Part shown: in pieces, positions 11,024-22,385 of the stretch
Position numbering within the stretch: the first letter of the stretch is position 1
Layout: every line of letters starts with the position of its first letter
Source: Gracilaria domingensis
Lineage: Eukaryota > Rhodophyta > Florideophyceae > Gracilariales > Gracilariaceae
NCBI GenBank assembly: GCA_022539475.1
Contig: VCMS01000089.1
Location: forward strand, 124,001-188,000
Reading direction: 5' to 3'
DNA: 64,000 bases
Program-made: the position numbers and the translations under genes
Notes under the pieces: model-generated
What the model saw: the letters and a program-made list of their open reading frames with translations, nothing else
What the model was told of the DNA's origin: nothing
Database searches by the model: none

Positions 11024-12168
11024 TTCCCTGCCGGGAGGGTTTCACGGCGAAAAGCAATGCATATGGCCGTTAGTAAAATGGATGACGTCTGGACCAGCGA
11101 TGGCAAAGTTTCTTAAAGATTCAGGAATGAGTGATTTTAACCAACGGAACCTCACCTAAATCTCCTTCGCGCGACGAAAAGACAATTCTTTTTCCAACTT
11201 GTCATCGCTTCTGTTACTCGTACGCCAGAAACTGCTTTGATGGAAGACATTGGGATATCAATCAGAGGAGCTCGAAAGATTCTCAATGGATCTATTTGGT
11301 GAGCATCTTGCTATTGCACGAGAGTCTAACGTCCTGAGGCTCACATCTGAAGGTCCTGAAAAAACCTGATGCACCTTTATACAATGCTTTTGGAAATATT
11401 TGTCGAAGTCCAAATGCAGGTAATGCAAGATTTCATGTACAAACCATCTTACTTATATCTTTGATTCCTGCTACTGGATACTATATTTTAAGACGTCTTG
11501 ATCGTTCACAAGTAGTCGAGAAATTCTTTCCTAATGCCCTCGGTCACCCCTCATCGTACACCAAAACTTTCCTACTGCGAATTATTATTTTGCCAAAGAT
11601 TTTTTTTGCGACTTATGCCGAAACCTTTGCACAGATTTCTATTTGACAATGTTCTATGATCTTATCTGGTAGAGATCCTTCGTTCTCAAACCAATACGGC
11701 TAGCTCATTTCATTTCAAATGTCTCGAAATGACCATCATACGGCATCTCAAAAGCGTAGTGTTTAGCAGTTAGGAACAGTTTAGAAAGTCTCTGGCTTGA
11801 ATAGCACAGTGTGGGAAGGCGTTAGACCTCCTATCTAGGCCTGTCGGTGGTGTCAGAGGCGGTTCGGAGATAAAAGCATTCCAAAGTTTCGATGATGACG
11901 TGGTGATGAGGAGATGGGACCGCTGTGCCTCTCAGGCTCTCAATATTCTTCGAATGGTACAAAGAATGAGGAAATCTGGCTATTTTAAACAAGAGTTCAT
12001 ACACAAGCAAAAACTTTCACGCTACGCAAGAAAAGCCTCACGAGACTGTAGTATACGAGAATGAATAATGACAACTGGCAAGACAAACTTATTTCACTAC
12101 ACGAAGATGAAAAATAGATACCCAAACTTTTTTACTCTGCCCTCTTTAAGTTCTAGTTTGGCCCGATA

Positions 12169-13263
12169 ATGTATGAAGATGCAAAAACGTGGCTGAATGG
12201 AAGAGTTCCGAAGCGATGGACTTTTGCGGATACTGTAAAAAATATGCCATCCTCCTTGAATGCAGAAGAAAGACCCGGTAGGACACCAACATTGGAAGAT
12301 GACATGAAAACTTTCAACGAAGTACGTCGAGAACGACAATCATATCCTGAAGGGCGGTTGAAACTGAATATGTCCACAGAAAAAACATACATATCAAACC
12401 AAGCAAAAAAGAAGTTTGAAAACATGTCTCATATATTGTGTGAACGGAACTACGCATGCAAGGCATGAACAGTTTGTGAAAGTCCATTTCATGGTAACAA
12501 GTCTCGGTCTTGGAAGAATTTGAATAACAGCGTCTTATAAACGGGTTATGCGCCGTTTCTTCTGCACGGATCATCTGCATTTCCTCACGTTATCAATTCT
12601 GTTCATATAGCTCTTATGAAAATTTTGTACCCGCCTCCATACGAAGCGCATCTCACGAAAAGCCTTCATGAGGGTATAGTGGCAACGATTGGAAAGAGAC
12701 TGTGGGTAATTATTCGATCTATACCTGGTAACAGTCTAAGACGTGTGTACCTCCATTGTGATACCGCCTCATTTCTTGTAAGACAGAAATTTGCTGAACA
12801 GAATAAGAGAAAACGTGCAAGACAAGGAAATGAGAATGAAGTGCCTGTACATTTTTGATCGGAGGAATTAGACTTTCCATGGTCTCAGATTACCGTTCGT
12901 AAGACAGAAAAAAGAGCCATCGTTATTAGTTACCTTTTGTGTGGAGCGATTTCTCTACACTTTTTTTGTGCGAGAATCAAGAAAGAAATTGGCTACGAGT
13001 TTCAACAGGGATTTCAAGCCTATTTGAGGGGAGGATTCTTTGCTGTATCAAATGATGCACTTGGAATTAATCTAATGGAAGCTTTTCAGAAAATCAGAGA
13101 GCATGAGATGCCACATATAGCTATTTACACGAAGAAGGAAAGAGACGATATGACACAGGTTACATGGTACGCTCATCTTTCGTTTCAGTCGATGGTGACT
13201 ACCATTGGAACTTTCGAACTTGATGGTCATTCGCGTATGACCAGTTCATTGATTTCGGGATGA
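12169..13263 (+). pseudogene. Decayed ORF series in one frame, probable transposon protein
   Basis: Three open segments (12169-12468, 12616-12858, 12937-13263) lie in the same reading frame, separated by in-frame stop codons. They encode a Lys/Arg-rich part (EERPGRTPTLEDDMKTFNEV), a segment with NKRKRARQGNE, and a final part containing KKEIGYEFQQGFQAYLRGGFF and TKKERDDMTQVTWYAHLSF. I do not recognise the family. The last segment ends exactly where the first copy of the 11-bp-unit repeat begins, which could mean that the repeat is the subterminal region of this element. That link is inference. Confidence 0.4.
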
Positions 13264-13685
13264 TATCTACCAAATAATCCTTATTAGAATTACGAAACCA
13301 GATGTCAATTTAATATGCTTAAAATATCCGTATGATATACGTGAATGATGCTGAGATGATGCATGAAGTATAACCAAATGATAAACGCCCGATATGCGTA
13401 TGATATACGAAGAGATCTCCATTGGATTTTGTGATGTCCAAGTGATGTACAGTGGACTTCTAGACATCCATGGGACATATCTTCTTCCATCATATGAAAA
13501 TTTTTGGAATATTTTTTGTACATCCAAAAGACATGTAAAGGGCATCAATTAGGCGTCTCTAACGAGGTACTGCGGTATATCATTCGGATATCCTGGATGC
13601 GCAGAAGATAACGGTTTGATATCCTGTAGATGTCCCAAAATTTCATCCGACGGACATCCGTTGGGCATCAATTTTACTCACAGGG
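13255..13685 (+). repeat. 11-bp-unit foldback repeat, copy 1
   Basis: This is the first of three related copies of about 430 bp. The left half is a run of degenerate 11-bp units ending in GATGTCC-like cores. The right half runs as the reverse complement (GGACATCC cores). The unit ends with ACTCACAGGG. The conserved entry block TTAGAATTACGAAACC sits at about 13284. No coding capacity is seen. It directly follows the end of the decayed ORF series. Confidence 0.8.
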
Positions 13686-13935
13686 TTGGTAACGAGACAT
13701 GAAGAGTCTTGAAAACGATACTTTTTTGAGACATATTACACTCAGAGTTCTTAAAATGGAGGCGAAACCAAGGGATGGGGGGGCAGTCGATTTTGAGTTT
13801 CGATAGCCATTGTCCTGCGATATCAATTTTTGTAGAGCAACGCAATTTGCGTGGTTATCAGGATGATGCGACTCATATACTCAGGGGATGAGTATAGGAG
13901 GATGCACTCGAAGAGTTATGAGTTGGACCCAATTT

Positions 13936-14806
13936 TGGCCGTTACTTTTGGAATGGCTTTCCCACAGTTACCTGTAATCAGGATTGCCATTGCTGGCCAA
14001 TACCGCTAGGTGGACGCGTGTACGACACCACCGTGTGTGTGCATATTACGGGACAATAGGTAGTGCACCTGAGGTGCCTGACACTGGGCTAGCCACGTGT
14101 ACGGACCCCTGCGGGTGTGCACCACGTGTACATAGTTAGTTTAGACCTACTTGGGTGAGCTCGACCTCGTCGTCGCGAGCACCTTTGTAAAATCAACCCG
14201 AGCACTTCTAAGTGAACTCTTTGTCGAGTAGCGCTCTCGTGAGTGGACTCTACACGAGTGAGGCTCTGGCGCCAACCGCCTACGTGGGTTATCACTCTCG
14301 CGAGTATAGCCACGTCTGGTTACGGTGGTCCTACCCTCTCGGTACCTTTGAGGAACATCTTTCGTTGATGTCAGGACCTGAGGGTCGTACCGAGGAGGTA
14401 TAGGACTAGATTACGAAGTGATCCGACTCTGTATAGAGTTTTGCCGTGTTTACGGAAACCAGTGCATTACCGTTGGAGGATCTCGCCCCGCTCCGGGCAC
14501 AGTGCCGAGGAGGCCCTACCCGTCGCGCGTGGGTGTTGTTTGGTTGTTGTTTTCTGTTGCTTTCCCTTTCGGGAATACACCTGTCGTTGGTCGTGTTTCA
14601 TCGTTGCCGATACCACCCCATCCCTGGAGTTTCTCATCGTTTCCTCACGACGTGGCCTAGCACCTCTGTAGGTATAGCCAGTTGCCACTTCGGCCTTACA
14701 ACCGAGTTACGGTGGTACAGAGGGCTCTGTCACTGGCCTGCCATCTCTCACGAGAGCGGACCTTCGGAGAGTCTGGTGCGTTTCACTCCTCCGAGTTTGC
14801 CCCACA
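13936..14806 (+). mobile_element. Solo-LTR-like element (family E, copy 5)
   Basis: This is a non-coding element of about 870 bp, flanked by the direct repeat CAATTTT (13930-13936 and 14805-14811). Its right end, TTGCCCCACA, and its layout match the other family E copies: GC-rich left part with ACGTGT motifs, a T/G-rich middle containing TTGTTTGGTTGTTG, and AGAGCGGA near the end. Sequence identity to the other copies is low, so this is a distinct subfamily. Exact ends are uncertain by one or two bases. Confidence 0.6.
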
Positions 14807-15631
14807 ATTTTGAGTCTACGTCTACGGGGAGTTGGAGTATTGCATCACGTTTCTGACTACTTTATCAGAGGAGAAGAATTGCCATCCGCAATTGCGCTTC
14901 TTTTATTTTCACCGTGGATGATTACGCCAGCATACACTATAGGAAGATGTGATTTTGCTCGCTTTACGGAGCATGTTCCCCAAAAGTACAGGTCTCGTGC
15001 GTTTGTACAACACCGATCTTTTTGCGAGACTTAATGTCAAAATGTGAAGGTCTGTCAACCAGCAAAATTTCTTATGCAGAGGCTTTGGTATTTTTGGCAT
15101 ATTAAGAATGTGGAAAACCCACTGGTTTTGGTGACGGACTCTCAGGAATCCCACAAACCACTATAATCACAGGCAGCTTTGCAGAAAGTAACGTCCAAGA
15201 GATTGTTCAGAAATGGTGTATTGTATGTTGGAACTGGCAACATTCTTCACCATAGTTTTCATCTTTGCATCATTTCTTTTCTTATGCAGACGCTATAGAG
15301 ATGCAATAGATTAGGGTCGAGTACGTATTGAAATATTGGGGAATTATAAAGAATGAAAGGTGCGACGACGAAGTAATGAATGGTAACCCTCATTCTTGCA
15401 CGGGATACGATAGTAATGGAATCCCTCGTTTTGATCTTGACTTAGCGATAAACAATCGTAAGAAGCTTCTCAGTAGGGACACACACGTGTGCAAATGCTG
15501 GAAAATTTGTCAATGAAACTGCAGCTGTTCCAAATGCGGCAGAAATGAGCCTTTCTTTTTGTGCGGATGTTGCTATAAGCGTAATGAGGTAGAACCGCCA
15601 TTGAACAAAGCAACGCAGAGAACTGAATTGG
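14807..15631. other. Gap without a recognisable gene
   Basis: Only short frames are present. A stretch near 15328-15516 has some coding flavour but no domain and no extension. I see no RNA gene or regulatory site I can support. Confidence 0.5.
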
Positions 15632-16067
15632 TGTCCGCATGACATCCCCCAGATAACCTATATTAGAATTACGAAACCTGAAGATGTCCATTTGTTGTCC
15701 TTAAGATGTCCAGATGATATGCGTAAATGATGCTCAGATGATTCATGAATTATATCCAAATGATAACCACTTGATAGTCATATGATGTACGAAGAGATTT
15801 CCATTGGATTTTGTGACGTCCGAATGATGCACCCTGGATTTCCGGACATCCATTGGACATATCTTCGTGCATCATATGAATATCTTTGGAATAATTTTTG
15901 TACATCCAAAGGACATGTAAATGGCATCAATTAGGCGCATCCAACGGGGTACCACGGCATATCATTTGGATATCCTCGATGCGCAGAAGATATCTAACTG
16001 ATATCCAATATATGTCCCAAATTTTCATCCAATGGACATCCATCGCGCATCACTTTATCTCACAGGG
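15632..16067 (+). repeat. 11-bp-unit foldback repeat, copy 2
   Basis: This is the best preserved copy. From about 15690 the units read GATGTCC / GATGATATG / GATGCTC / GATGATTCAT at roughly 11-bp spacing up to a pivot near 15840. From there they read as the reverse complement (GGACATCC, GGACATATC, GGATATCC and so on) to ATCTCACAGGG. It has the same orientation as copies 1 and 3. Confidence 0.85.
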
Positions 16068-17237
16068 CAACGCCGCCGGAAGAGTGCAAAAACCTTTCAA
16101 GGCTCCTAGAAATTAACCTCCTGCAGTACGTCATGACGGAATAGGATCCGACGATAATGATCTAGTAAATAGATACCCTACTTCTAAGAATTTCTACGAG
16201 TGTGAAGGCAAGTCTGATGTTAATGACTAATTCCTAACCCAGAAAGATCTCAATGTTTATCTTGACGAAGACCTGCTCACCAGTTCATTTCAACCAGCAA
16301 ATGTAGAGCACTTTTGTCAATAGAATCATTAGAGCCTGTAATTTGCAATACATTTATCTTATACGGCACAAGCGAAAAAGAGGTTGGCCTGTTTGATTTT
16401 TGTTCGGAGACAAACCTTGAGCAGCTACCGTTTGAGTTCTTCGCTGAGACAGATCTGCAGACTACGATTGACGATATTTTGTAAAACAATTAGTGTGGCA
16501 GAAGGCTTTTACGATAATCATCACTCAAAGAAGTCACTACAGATGAACTGCTGTTTCGAAGATTAGTTGGAAATGCTTTTTGAAATGCATCTCAGGGAAG
16601 CAACACGTGCTCCAGCTTTTTCCAGTGCCTAACTGCTCAAGTAATATATCCAATTTCAACTTCTGATGGTGGCGGATGAAGATCTAAATGTTCTCTGTTT
16701 TGCCAGATAAACATTCCAATATTGAGCTTCCAATGTAGCATTGGCCGTCCTTTGAGTATTGAATAATTCAAAAGCGGGTCTGATGTGTAAACTGGAGACC
16801 AGCTTTGCAAAATACCTCTACTAAAAGGTCCCAAAGAAGGCCATCAAGAACTCTAGTGATCACACCTTAGCTTTCATTTAGAGGTAGTGTTGCCACACTA
16901 CAGTACGGTTTTCTTTTCACGACGGACTTTCCAAATTTTTTCGTTGCAGTGTGAATCAGTTGCTTCTCAAAAGAGGGATGAAACGGCGCAGATACATCCA
17001 GTGATTCTGCTGCTTCCCAAGAAGCGAGACACTGAAAATTTTTGTCTTCGATATGTTTACTGCAGTACGAAACTAAAACGTCGGACTCGTTTACGCAAAT
17101 AACTCTACCGTAGCAAATAAAGTATGTTTCCATAGTCGGTACAAATCACTTTGTACTGTGTACGACAGGTTGTCTGAAACTCAGCCGGCCAATTTTGTGC
17201 TAAGCAGGTTTTGAACGTCCTCAGAGAGGTGAATTGA
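16068..17237. other. Gap without a recognisable gene
   Basis: Short frames only, on both strands. A minus-strand frame at 16867-17133 has a Cys/Ser-rich, protein-like composition but matches no family I know and is too short to call. Confidence 0.5.
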
Positions 17238-17665
17238 TGTCCGGATGGTATTCCCCAGATATCCTAAATTAAAATTACGAACCCTGAATATGATCTCCTT
17301 AAGATGTTTAGATGCTATACGTAATGATGCTCAGATGATGCATGAAGTATATCCAAATATTAACCATCTGATACGCAAATGATGTACGAATAGATGTCCA
17401 ATGGATTTTGTGATGTCCGAATGGTGCACCCTGGATTCCCGGAAATCCATTCTACATATCTTTGCGCATCATATGAATATCTTTGGAATAGTTTTTGTAC
17501 ACCAAAAGAACATGTAAAGGGCACTAATTAGACGCATCCAACGAGGTACAAACCGCATATTATTTGGATATCCTGGATGCGGAGAAGATATCCGACTGAT
17601 ATCGCATAGATGTCCCAAAGTTTAATCCGATAGACATTCGTAGCGCATCACTCTATCTCACAGGG
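17238..17665 (+). repeat. 11-bp-unit foldback repeat, copy 3
   Basis: Third copy, with the same orientation, the entry block TTAAAATTACGAACCC and the terminal CTCACAGGG. It has more single-base deletions than copy 2, which blur the 11-bp phase in places. Confidence 0.8.
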
Positions 17666-18269
17666 GTCGGCGAAAAACGTTTTATAATTGTGTTTGGCTG
17701 AGGTTCTATTTTGATACGTTGAACACATCGGTTCCAAAGACGCCACATCATTGGCACTGATATAACTCTGGCTGGTCGTCTATGCGCACGAACAAATATG
17801 GTAACTGAGAAAAGATTTGAGTTGCCACAAACATGGTGTGTCTGGAGGTTCGGCGCGGTATACATTGGTTATTTCACTCGGTCCTAACTTCTTCTTACAA
17901 GCAATCTCAATCTTCTAGCTTTGTCAGCGCTCCAGTTTGTAGTTTTCGTTTATATCCCTGACGTTTCAGATTTTGAAACGTGGGGATAAAACTCATGCGC
18001 ACACGAGAGTGATGCAGTCTTTGGAGGTCTGAAAGAAGAGAGATAGTGGGTTTCTGGCTTCCTTTTGAAACATGGCCGTCGAAAGGAGTATCATCCGCCC
18101 CTCAAAGAGTGTATCTTAAGTCTGACCTGACTTATCACAGCAAACTATCAAGATGAATGTTGGATTTTGTCGATGCATTGAAATCGGGTCATTTGCTAGG
18201 CTTGCGCACTGACTGGGCATCCCCTTCGTCTATATTTCAACCGAAGCACACCGAAACGGAACAACGTCT

Positions 18270-19864
18270 ATTTGCATGACTGCCAAGACCCATGCTTTTC
18301 CATACGCAACACTTGGGCGAGCGCTACATTCTTTGCGCATTCCAAAAAAGACCAGGGCGACCATGGGTGTTCTCAGAAGCAGAAGAAAAGCTTCTCATTG
18401 AGAATGCATTTTACTTTTCAAACAGTGGGACCACGTTGTACAGAGACTGCTTTGCGGATCTTGTTCAAACATATGTCATACCACTGCCGCAGCAACGCCA
18501 ACAGAAGATTCCATTCAAAGATGGTGGCCCTGGTGGATGTTCTCTGAGGTGGTTCATACGTTGAGGTTGAAGCGACGAAACAACCTTGAGAAGGCCAGAA
18601 TGGTAGCCATGTTTGCAACTAATCTATCGTCGCGCTCTGTAGAATGGCACGAGAATTACAAGTAGTTCAAAATCACGAACTTGGAGCAAGATTTTAACGT
18701 AGACGAGAATGTTCTTTCGACTCGAACAGCTTCGCAAGCCCGGTCAAAGGCGCTATTTGATTCGATTGAAAGAAGAAATTCACCCAAACTTGAATGCAAG
18801 TAAAACGCTGATGGTGTCACCATCATACGAATAGTGTCTGGCAATGGATAGGCATGGCGCCCATTGGCGGTTCTTCCAGGAAAGAATGCTTCATACCGTG
18901 CAAGAGAAGATGATATTTGCGAAATATCTGCTGCGTTCTTGCTTCCAAACACCCATTGCGTTTACCGACATAAATCTAGTGCTCATTTGGTGAACTTTTA
19001 CCAATAGGCTCTCAGTTTTGTGAAGGAAACGGAAGATCTGATACGCAGGTACCGAAACATTTTACTGAAAATTGATGGTTATGAAGCGTATTGCACATAC
19101 AGGGTTTTAGATCTTTTCAAAAGAAATCACATTGTCGCCATTGGTCTCCCAGCCCACAACACTTATCAGACCCAGGTCTTGGATTACTCAGTATTTTTGC
19201 CATTCAAGACATCATTTCGCAATATGCTGAACCGCCGTGCGTATGCAAGAAAAGAGGATCAGAAAAATGACATTTTTATTCTGTCCAAAATGTTTAGAAA
19301 AAGTTATAATGATGCCGTTAGATGTGAGAAGATTGTTAATGGATTTGGGCCATGTGGTCTTTGGAATCGACGTACCAAAACGAACGCCCTTCTCTCATTC
19401 GTCGCACAGATATCACCAACTGGAAGGGAGCGCAAACACAGCGAGAAGCTTCGGTTGAAACGTTTTAACTTTCCGTAATTTGCTTCATAGTGATGGTGAA
19501 ATTGTTCAAAACGGCACATGGTGAGCACTGCTGGCGCGTTGCTTACAAATGATAGTATAACTGGCAGGTTGCGCACAAGAGATGATGGGAAGCGTGAAGC
19601 TCAGAAGTACCGTACCGCCAGAGCGGCGGCAGCTGCAGCACGCAGATTGCAACGAGAAGCTGACGCACCCGAGAAGAACAGTCAGAAAGCTCTCGAAGAA
19701 GAGCAAAAGCTTTTGCAAAATTTGTTGCTTGCGACACGGCCCCCTCGAACTGGCAGTCTTGATGCAAGTCGGGCCACAAGACTGCAAAAGGCGCGACTAC
19801 AGGCTGTTTGGACTGCTGCGGCTAGTGTAAGCCCCCTATCAGAAAACGGTCGCAATTCAATTTA
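18270..19864 (+). pseudogene. Decayed pogo-like (Tc1/mariner superfamily) transposase
   Basis: Open segments in different frames carry the parts of a pogo/CENP-B type transposase in the right order. First comes an N-terminal helix-turn-helix region (18292-18564) with GRPWVFSEAEEKLLIENAF and a following GPGGCSLRWFIRR. A DDE-core end follows (19020-19478), with IVAIGLPAHNTYQ, LDYSVFLPFK and SFRNML, corresponding to the family's PAHTSH...QPLD...F..LK block. Last is an Ala/Arg/Glu-rich coiled-coil-like tail (19518-19864). Frame changes and stops between the segments show it is dead. Terminal inverted repeats and a TA duplication were not found. Related but different fossils lie at 28696-29516 and 38314-39134. 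Confidence 0.7.
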
Positions 19865-19949
19865 ATGAATTTGAATTTTGATCCAGGATAAGGTTTGTTT
19901 GCCGATAACTAATTGGGTGCGGAAAAAAGAAGTTTTCCTTTTCAGTGAA

Positions 19950-20426
19950 CTAGATTGATTCATGCCAATCATACATTTCTTCGCATGTGTTATTTTCAAC
20001 TTTCTCAGCTTTCTTTGAAGAAAAACGATGGTGGTCTTCCTGTTCTTTCTTTTTTATTCTTTGTTTTTCTGATCCACAATATGGTAGATACTGATAGTAC
20101 GGTTCTAGTGAGAACATTCTAGTACATTTATCATTTTCAAAATTTAGTTTAAGTAGAACATTGTTGCCTTTGCAAATTTTCTGCCTGCAACCGGTGTGAT
20201 TCTTGTAAAACCCATTTTGGTGAAGCGGTCGGCGGTCACAGCCGGAGAGCACAAAAACACTAAGAGTATAATTGCTCTCGTAGAGTACCGGTTCAATAAG
20301 GTGAAGAAAATCCGAACCTGGTGGTCTGACTGTCAAAGAAATTTCCTCCAGTTCTTTGGAAGAAAAGGTTCGTTTCTTAAAATTAATGTTAGAGAAGCAA
20401 CCAGTTTTGGCTGCTACACGAGACAC
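19950..20426 (-). CDS. Unrecognised 158-codon ORF
   Basis: An open minus-strand frame lies just downstream of the pogo-like fossil, in opposite orientation. The product is rich in Cys, His, Lys and Glu. It contains GCDRRPLHQNGFYKNHTGCRQ and KCTRMF, with Cys residues spaced in a way that could bind zinc, and has a charged tail (KKKEQEDHHRFSSKKAEKVE). There is no signal peptide or membrane segment. I do not recognise it. It could be a second protein of the neighbouring transposon, a host gene, or chance. An AT-rich surround and no clear promoter argue for caution. Confidence 0.3.
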   Translation of the reverse strand: MSRVAAKTGCFSNINFKKRTFSSKELEEISLTVRPPGSDFLHLIEPVLYESNYTLSVFVLSGCDRRPLHQNGFYKNHTGCRQKICKGNNVLLKLNFENDKCTRMFSLEPYYQYLPYCGSEKQRIKKKEQEDHHRFSSKKAEKVENNTCEEMYDWHESI

Positions 20427-20679
20427 TGCGCTAAGGAAATAAAAATCTATATGGGAGGATTTACGTCGTATTCCAACATCGCAGGAAGGAAATGGGACGA
20501 CCTACTTAAGGAAAACCTTTTTGACTCGCTACTACGCAGAAAAGAGTGAGCTTGAGAGACCGTACTTCATCGATGGATCCAATTGGAACCAATGAGTGTG
20601 AGCGATTGCCTCAAATCTCACCAAAGAGTAGTAAGTTTTATTTTACGGTGAAATAGAATGAAGATCTTAGAACCATCAT

Positions 20680-21183
20680 TCAAAGTTTTGTTTTTGGGCC
20701 CCATAAGGCGGGAATAATGTCTTGTGCGATAAATCTCGTTCCAAAAAAGGTCAGAGCGCGTAATTGAAATGGTCGGTTACTCACATTATCTCTTGGTGGG
20801 TCTACAGGCGCGCGCGGTGCCAGCACCATAACGTAACTTGCAGGGTAAATAAAACTTTTTGGCGCCTGAATTACCCTTCCGGATAGTACCAAAAACGCAA
20901 GGAAGCCTTTTGGTCTGTATCGCGAAAACCATGCGGTCTCAGAGGCTGAAAATAGCCGATTTGGCGTCTCCACCGGGTCAAAATACTTAAGAATTTTTGA
21001 CCGTGCATGCGCGCGTGCGATACACTCAATAGTGTTAACCAGATCAGTTACCGCCCTACGACAGGTCGCGCAATGGCTGTGCTCTCGCGCAAAAGAGAAA
21101 CTCTGAAGTTTTTCATTTCCACCTCTTGGTTTTGACGCCCAGCGTGCGACGGGTCGCACGAGCCATTCGCAAACATATTTCAA
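20680..21183 (-). CDS. Unrecognised 167-codon ORF
   Basis: An open minus-strand frame, more GC-rich than its left neighbour. It contains HCATCRRAVTDLVNTIECIARAHAR and a later hydrophobic stretch, GFLAFLVLSGRVIQAPKSFIYPASYVMVL. The CATC motif and the basic N-terminus suggest a fragment of a larger protein, perhaps from a mobile element. No start context, domain or repeat partner in the window supports a function, and it may not be a gene. Confidence 0.25.
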   Translation of the reverse strand: MKYVCEWLVRPVARWASKPRGGNEKLQSFSFAREHSHCATCRRAVTDLVNTIECIARAHARSKILKYFDPVETPNRLFSASETAWFSRYRPKGFLAFLVLSGRVIQAPKSFIYPASYVMVLAPRAPVDPPRDNVSNRPFQLRALTFFGTRFIAQDIIPALWGPKTKL

Positions 21184-21335
21184 AAGAAATCAACTGCATC
21201 GGCGCTCTCTTTAATGGCTCTCACCGACATCATTTCTCGACCGTGCACAGGGAAGTAGTACTTCGTTCTCATTGGCGTTGTGGAAATTCCGTTTTGTTAC
21301 TTGTTCTCCTGAGTTACCATTATGTTTGTAGCTAG

Positions 21336-22385
21336 TCATCACAGAGTGGGGGACCACGTCCTCTCTTTCACTACGGATCAACTAATTTGGTTAGGGAACT
21401 AAACCTTCCGATGGCATAGGTGCCCCACGCATTCGACCGCAGCCGATGGCAATGCTACTAGTGATGGACGAGCGTAGTTTAAGAGTTTCGAACTCGGGTC
21501 CCCATCTGTACCAACAGATGCGCTACCTCAAACCTTCTGGTATGCGTTTGTGCCCAACAATGGCTTTTGCTGGGTACTAGTCCAACTGTTGAGCGAAACC
21601 CTCGTTGGTTTCCTCGTCTGCAGGAGTTTCCGTCGTGTTATTAGCGCTTTAGAATTTTGGTCCTTGGGCTCCTCCACTGGTGGAGCATAATCCGGATCGG
21701 TTCCACTCTTCTTCATTCACCTCGCGAGATTCTTCATTACCATATGGTTTGACGAATCTCAAAACTCTAGGGCCTCACCGGCGTTCTCCATCTTCCATTC
21801 GATGTTGAAATGTCTCTGTAGCAGCAGATATGCTGCTGACAGACACAGTTTTGTGGGGAACATTTTAGAGTAATTTTGTTTGTTTGGTCAGCAGACTTTG
21901 GAACGGTAGAAAGACCCGTTAATTTCGGTGCCTACTCAGGGTCGGTCTTCTCATTGTCTGTGTCATCCCGGGTACCAGTCTAGAACCTTTCTTTCGTAGA
22001 TCAATGAAGACGTACTGATCAGCTCACGCGAATACCACATGTTTTTACCTCTCGATCGTACTCAACCTTGTAACGGCGCTGCGCGGCACTAAGCTTTGTC
22101 TGCGCACACCTCAAGGCATTTCTCAATCTCATTAAAATACTAAACTTCATATACGCGAAGGTCAGGGATCCAGCTCAACCTTCACCTATCGGTTCACCTT
22201 GAAGGAAAACAACAGGTGGGTGACGACACGGCACCAAGTCAAAAAGTGTTGTTATCTTTGTCTGCGTCGAGCGGCGTACCTGTAGGTTGTAGGGATAGGT
22301 CGTTGGATGCACCAGCTGATCCGGACCGGGTTTCCTGTTACCCCGTGTAGTGGCGGAAGTGCGAAACCAACGTTTGGTACAACAT
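21336..22385. other. Gap without a recognisable gene
   Basis: No long frame on either strand. A minus-strand stretch near 21470-21530 has a tRNA-arm-like GAGTTCGAAACTC but does not fold as a whole tRNA. The rest looks like decayed repeat sequence next to a solo LTR. Confidence 0.5.

Noticed and set aside
14418-14856. Overlapping plus-strand open frames up to 136 codons
   Set aside because: They lie inside a solo-LTR-like element, overlap each other in different frames, and analogous frames in the other family copies are not conserved.
13255-17665. CRISPR array
   Set aside because: The short repeats are degenerate, contiguous at about 11 bp and reverse direction at the centre. There are no uniform repeats separated by unique spacers, and the context is eukaryotic.
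21470-21535. tRNA-like arm on the minus strand
   Set aside because: GAGTTCGAAACTC resembles a T arm and a preceding CATCTG...CAGATG can pair, but acceptor and D arms do not form, so a whole tRNA or SINE is not supported.
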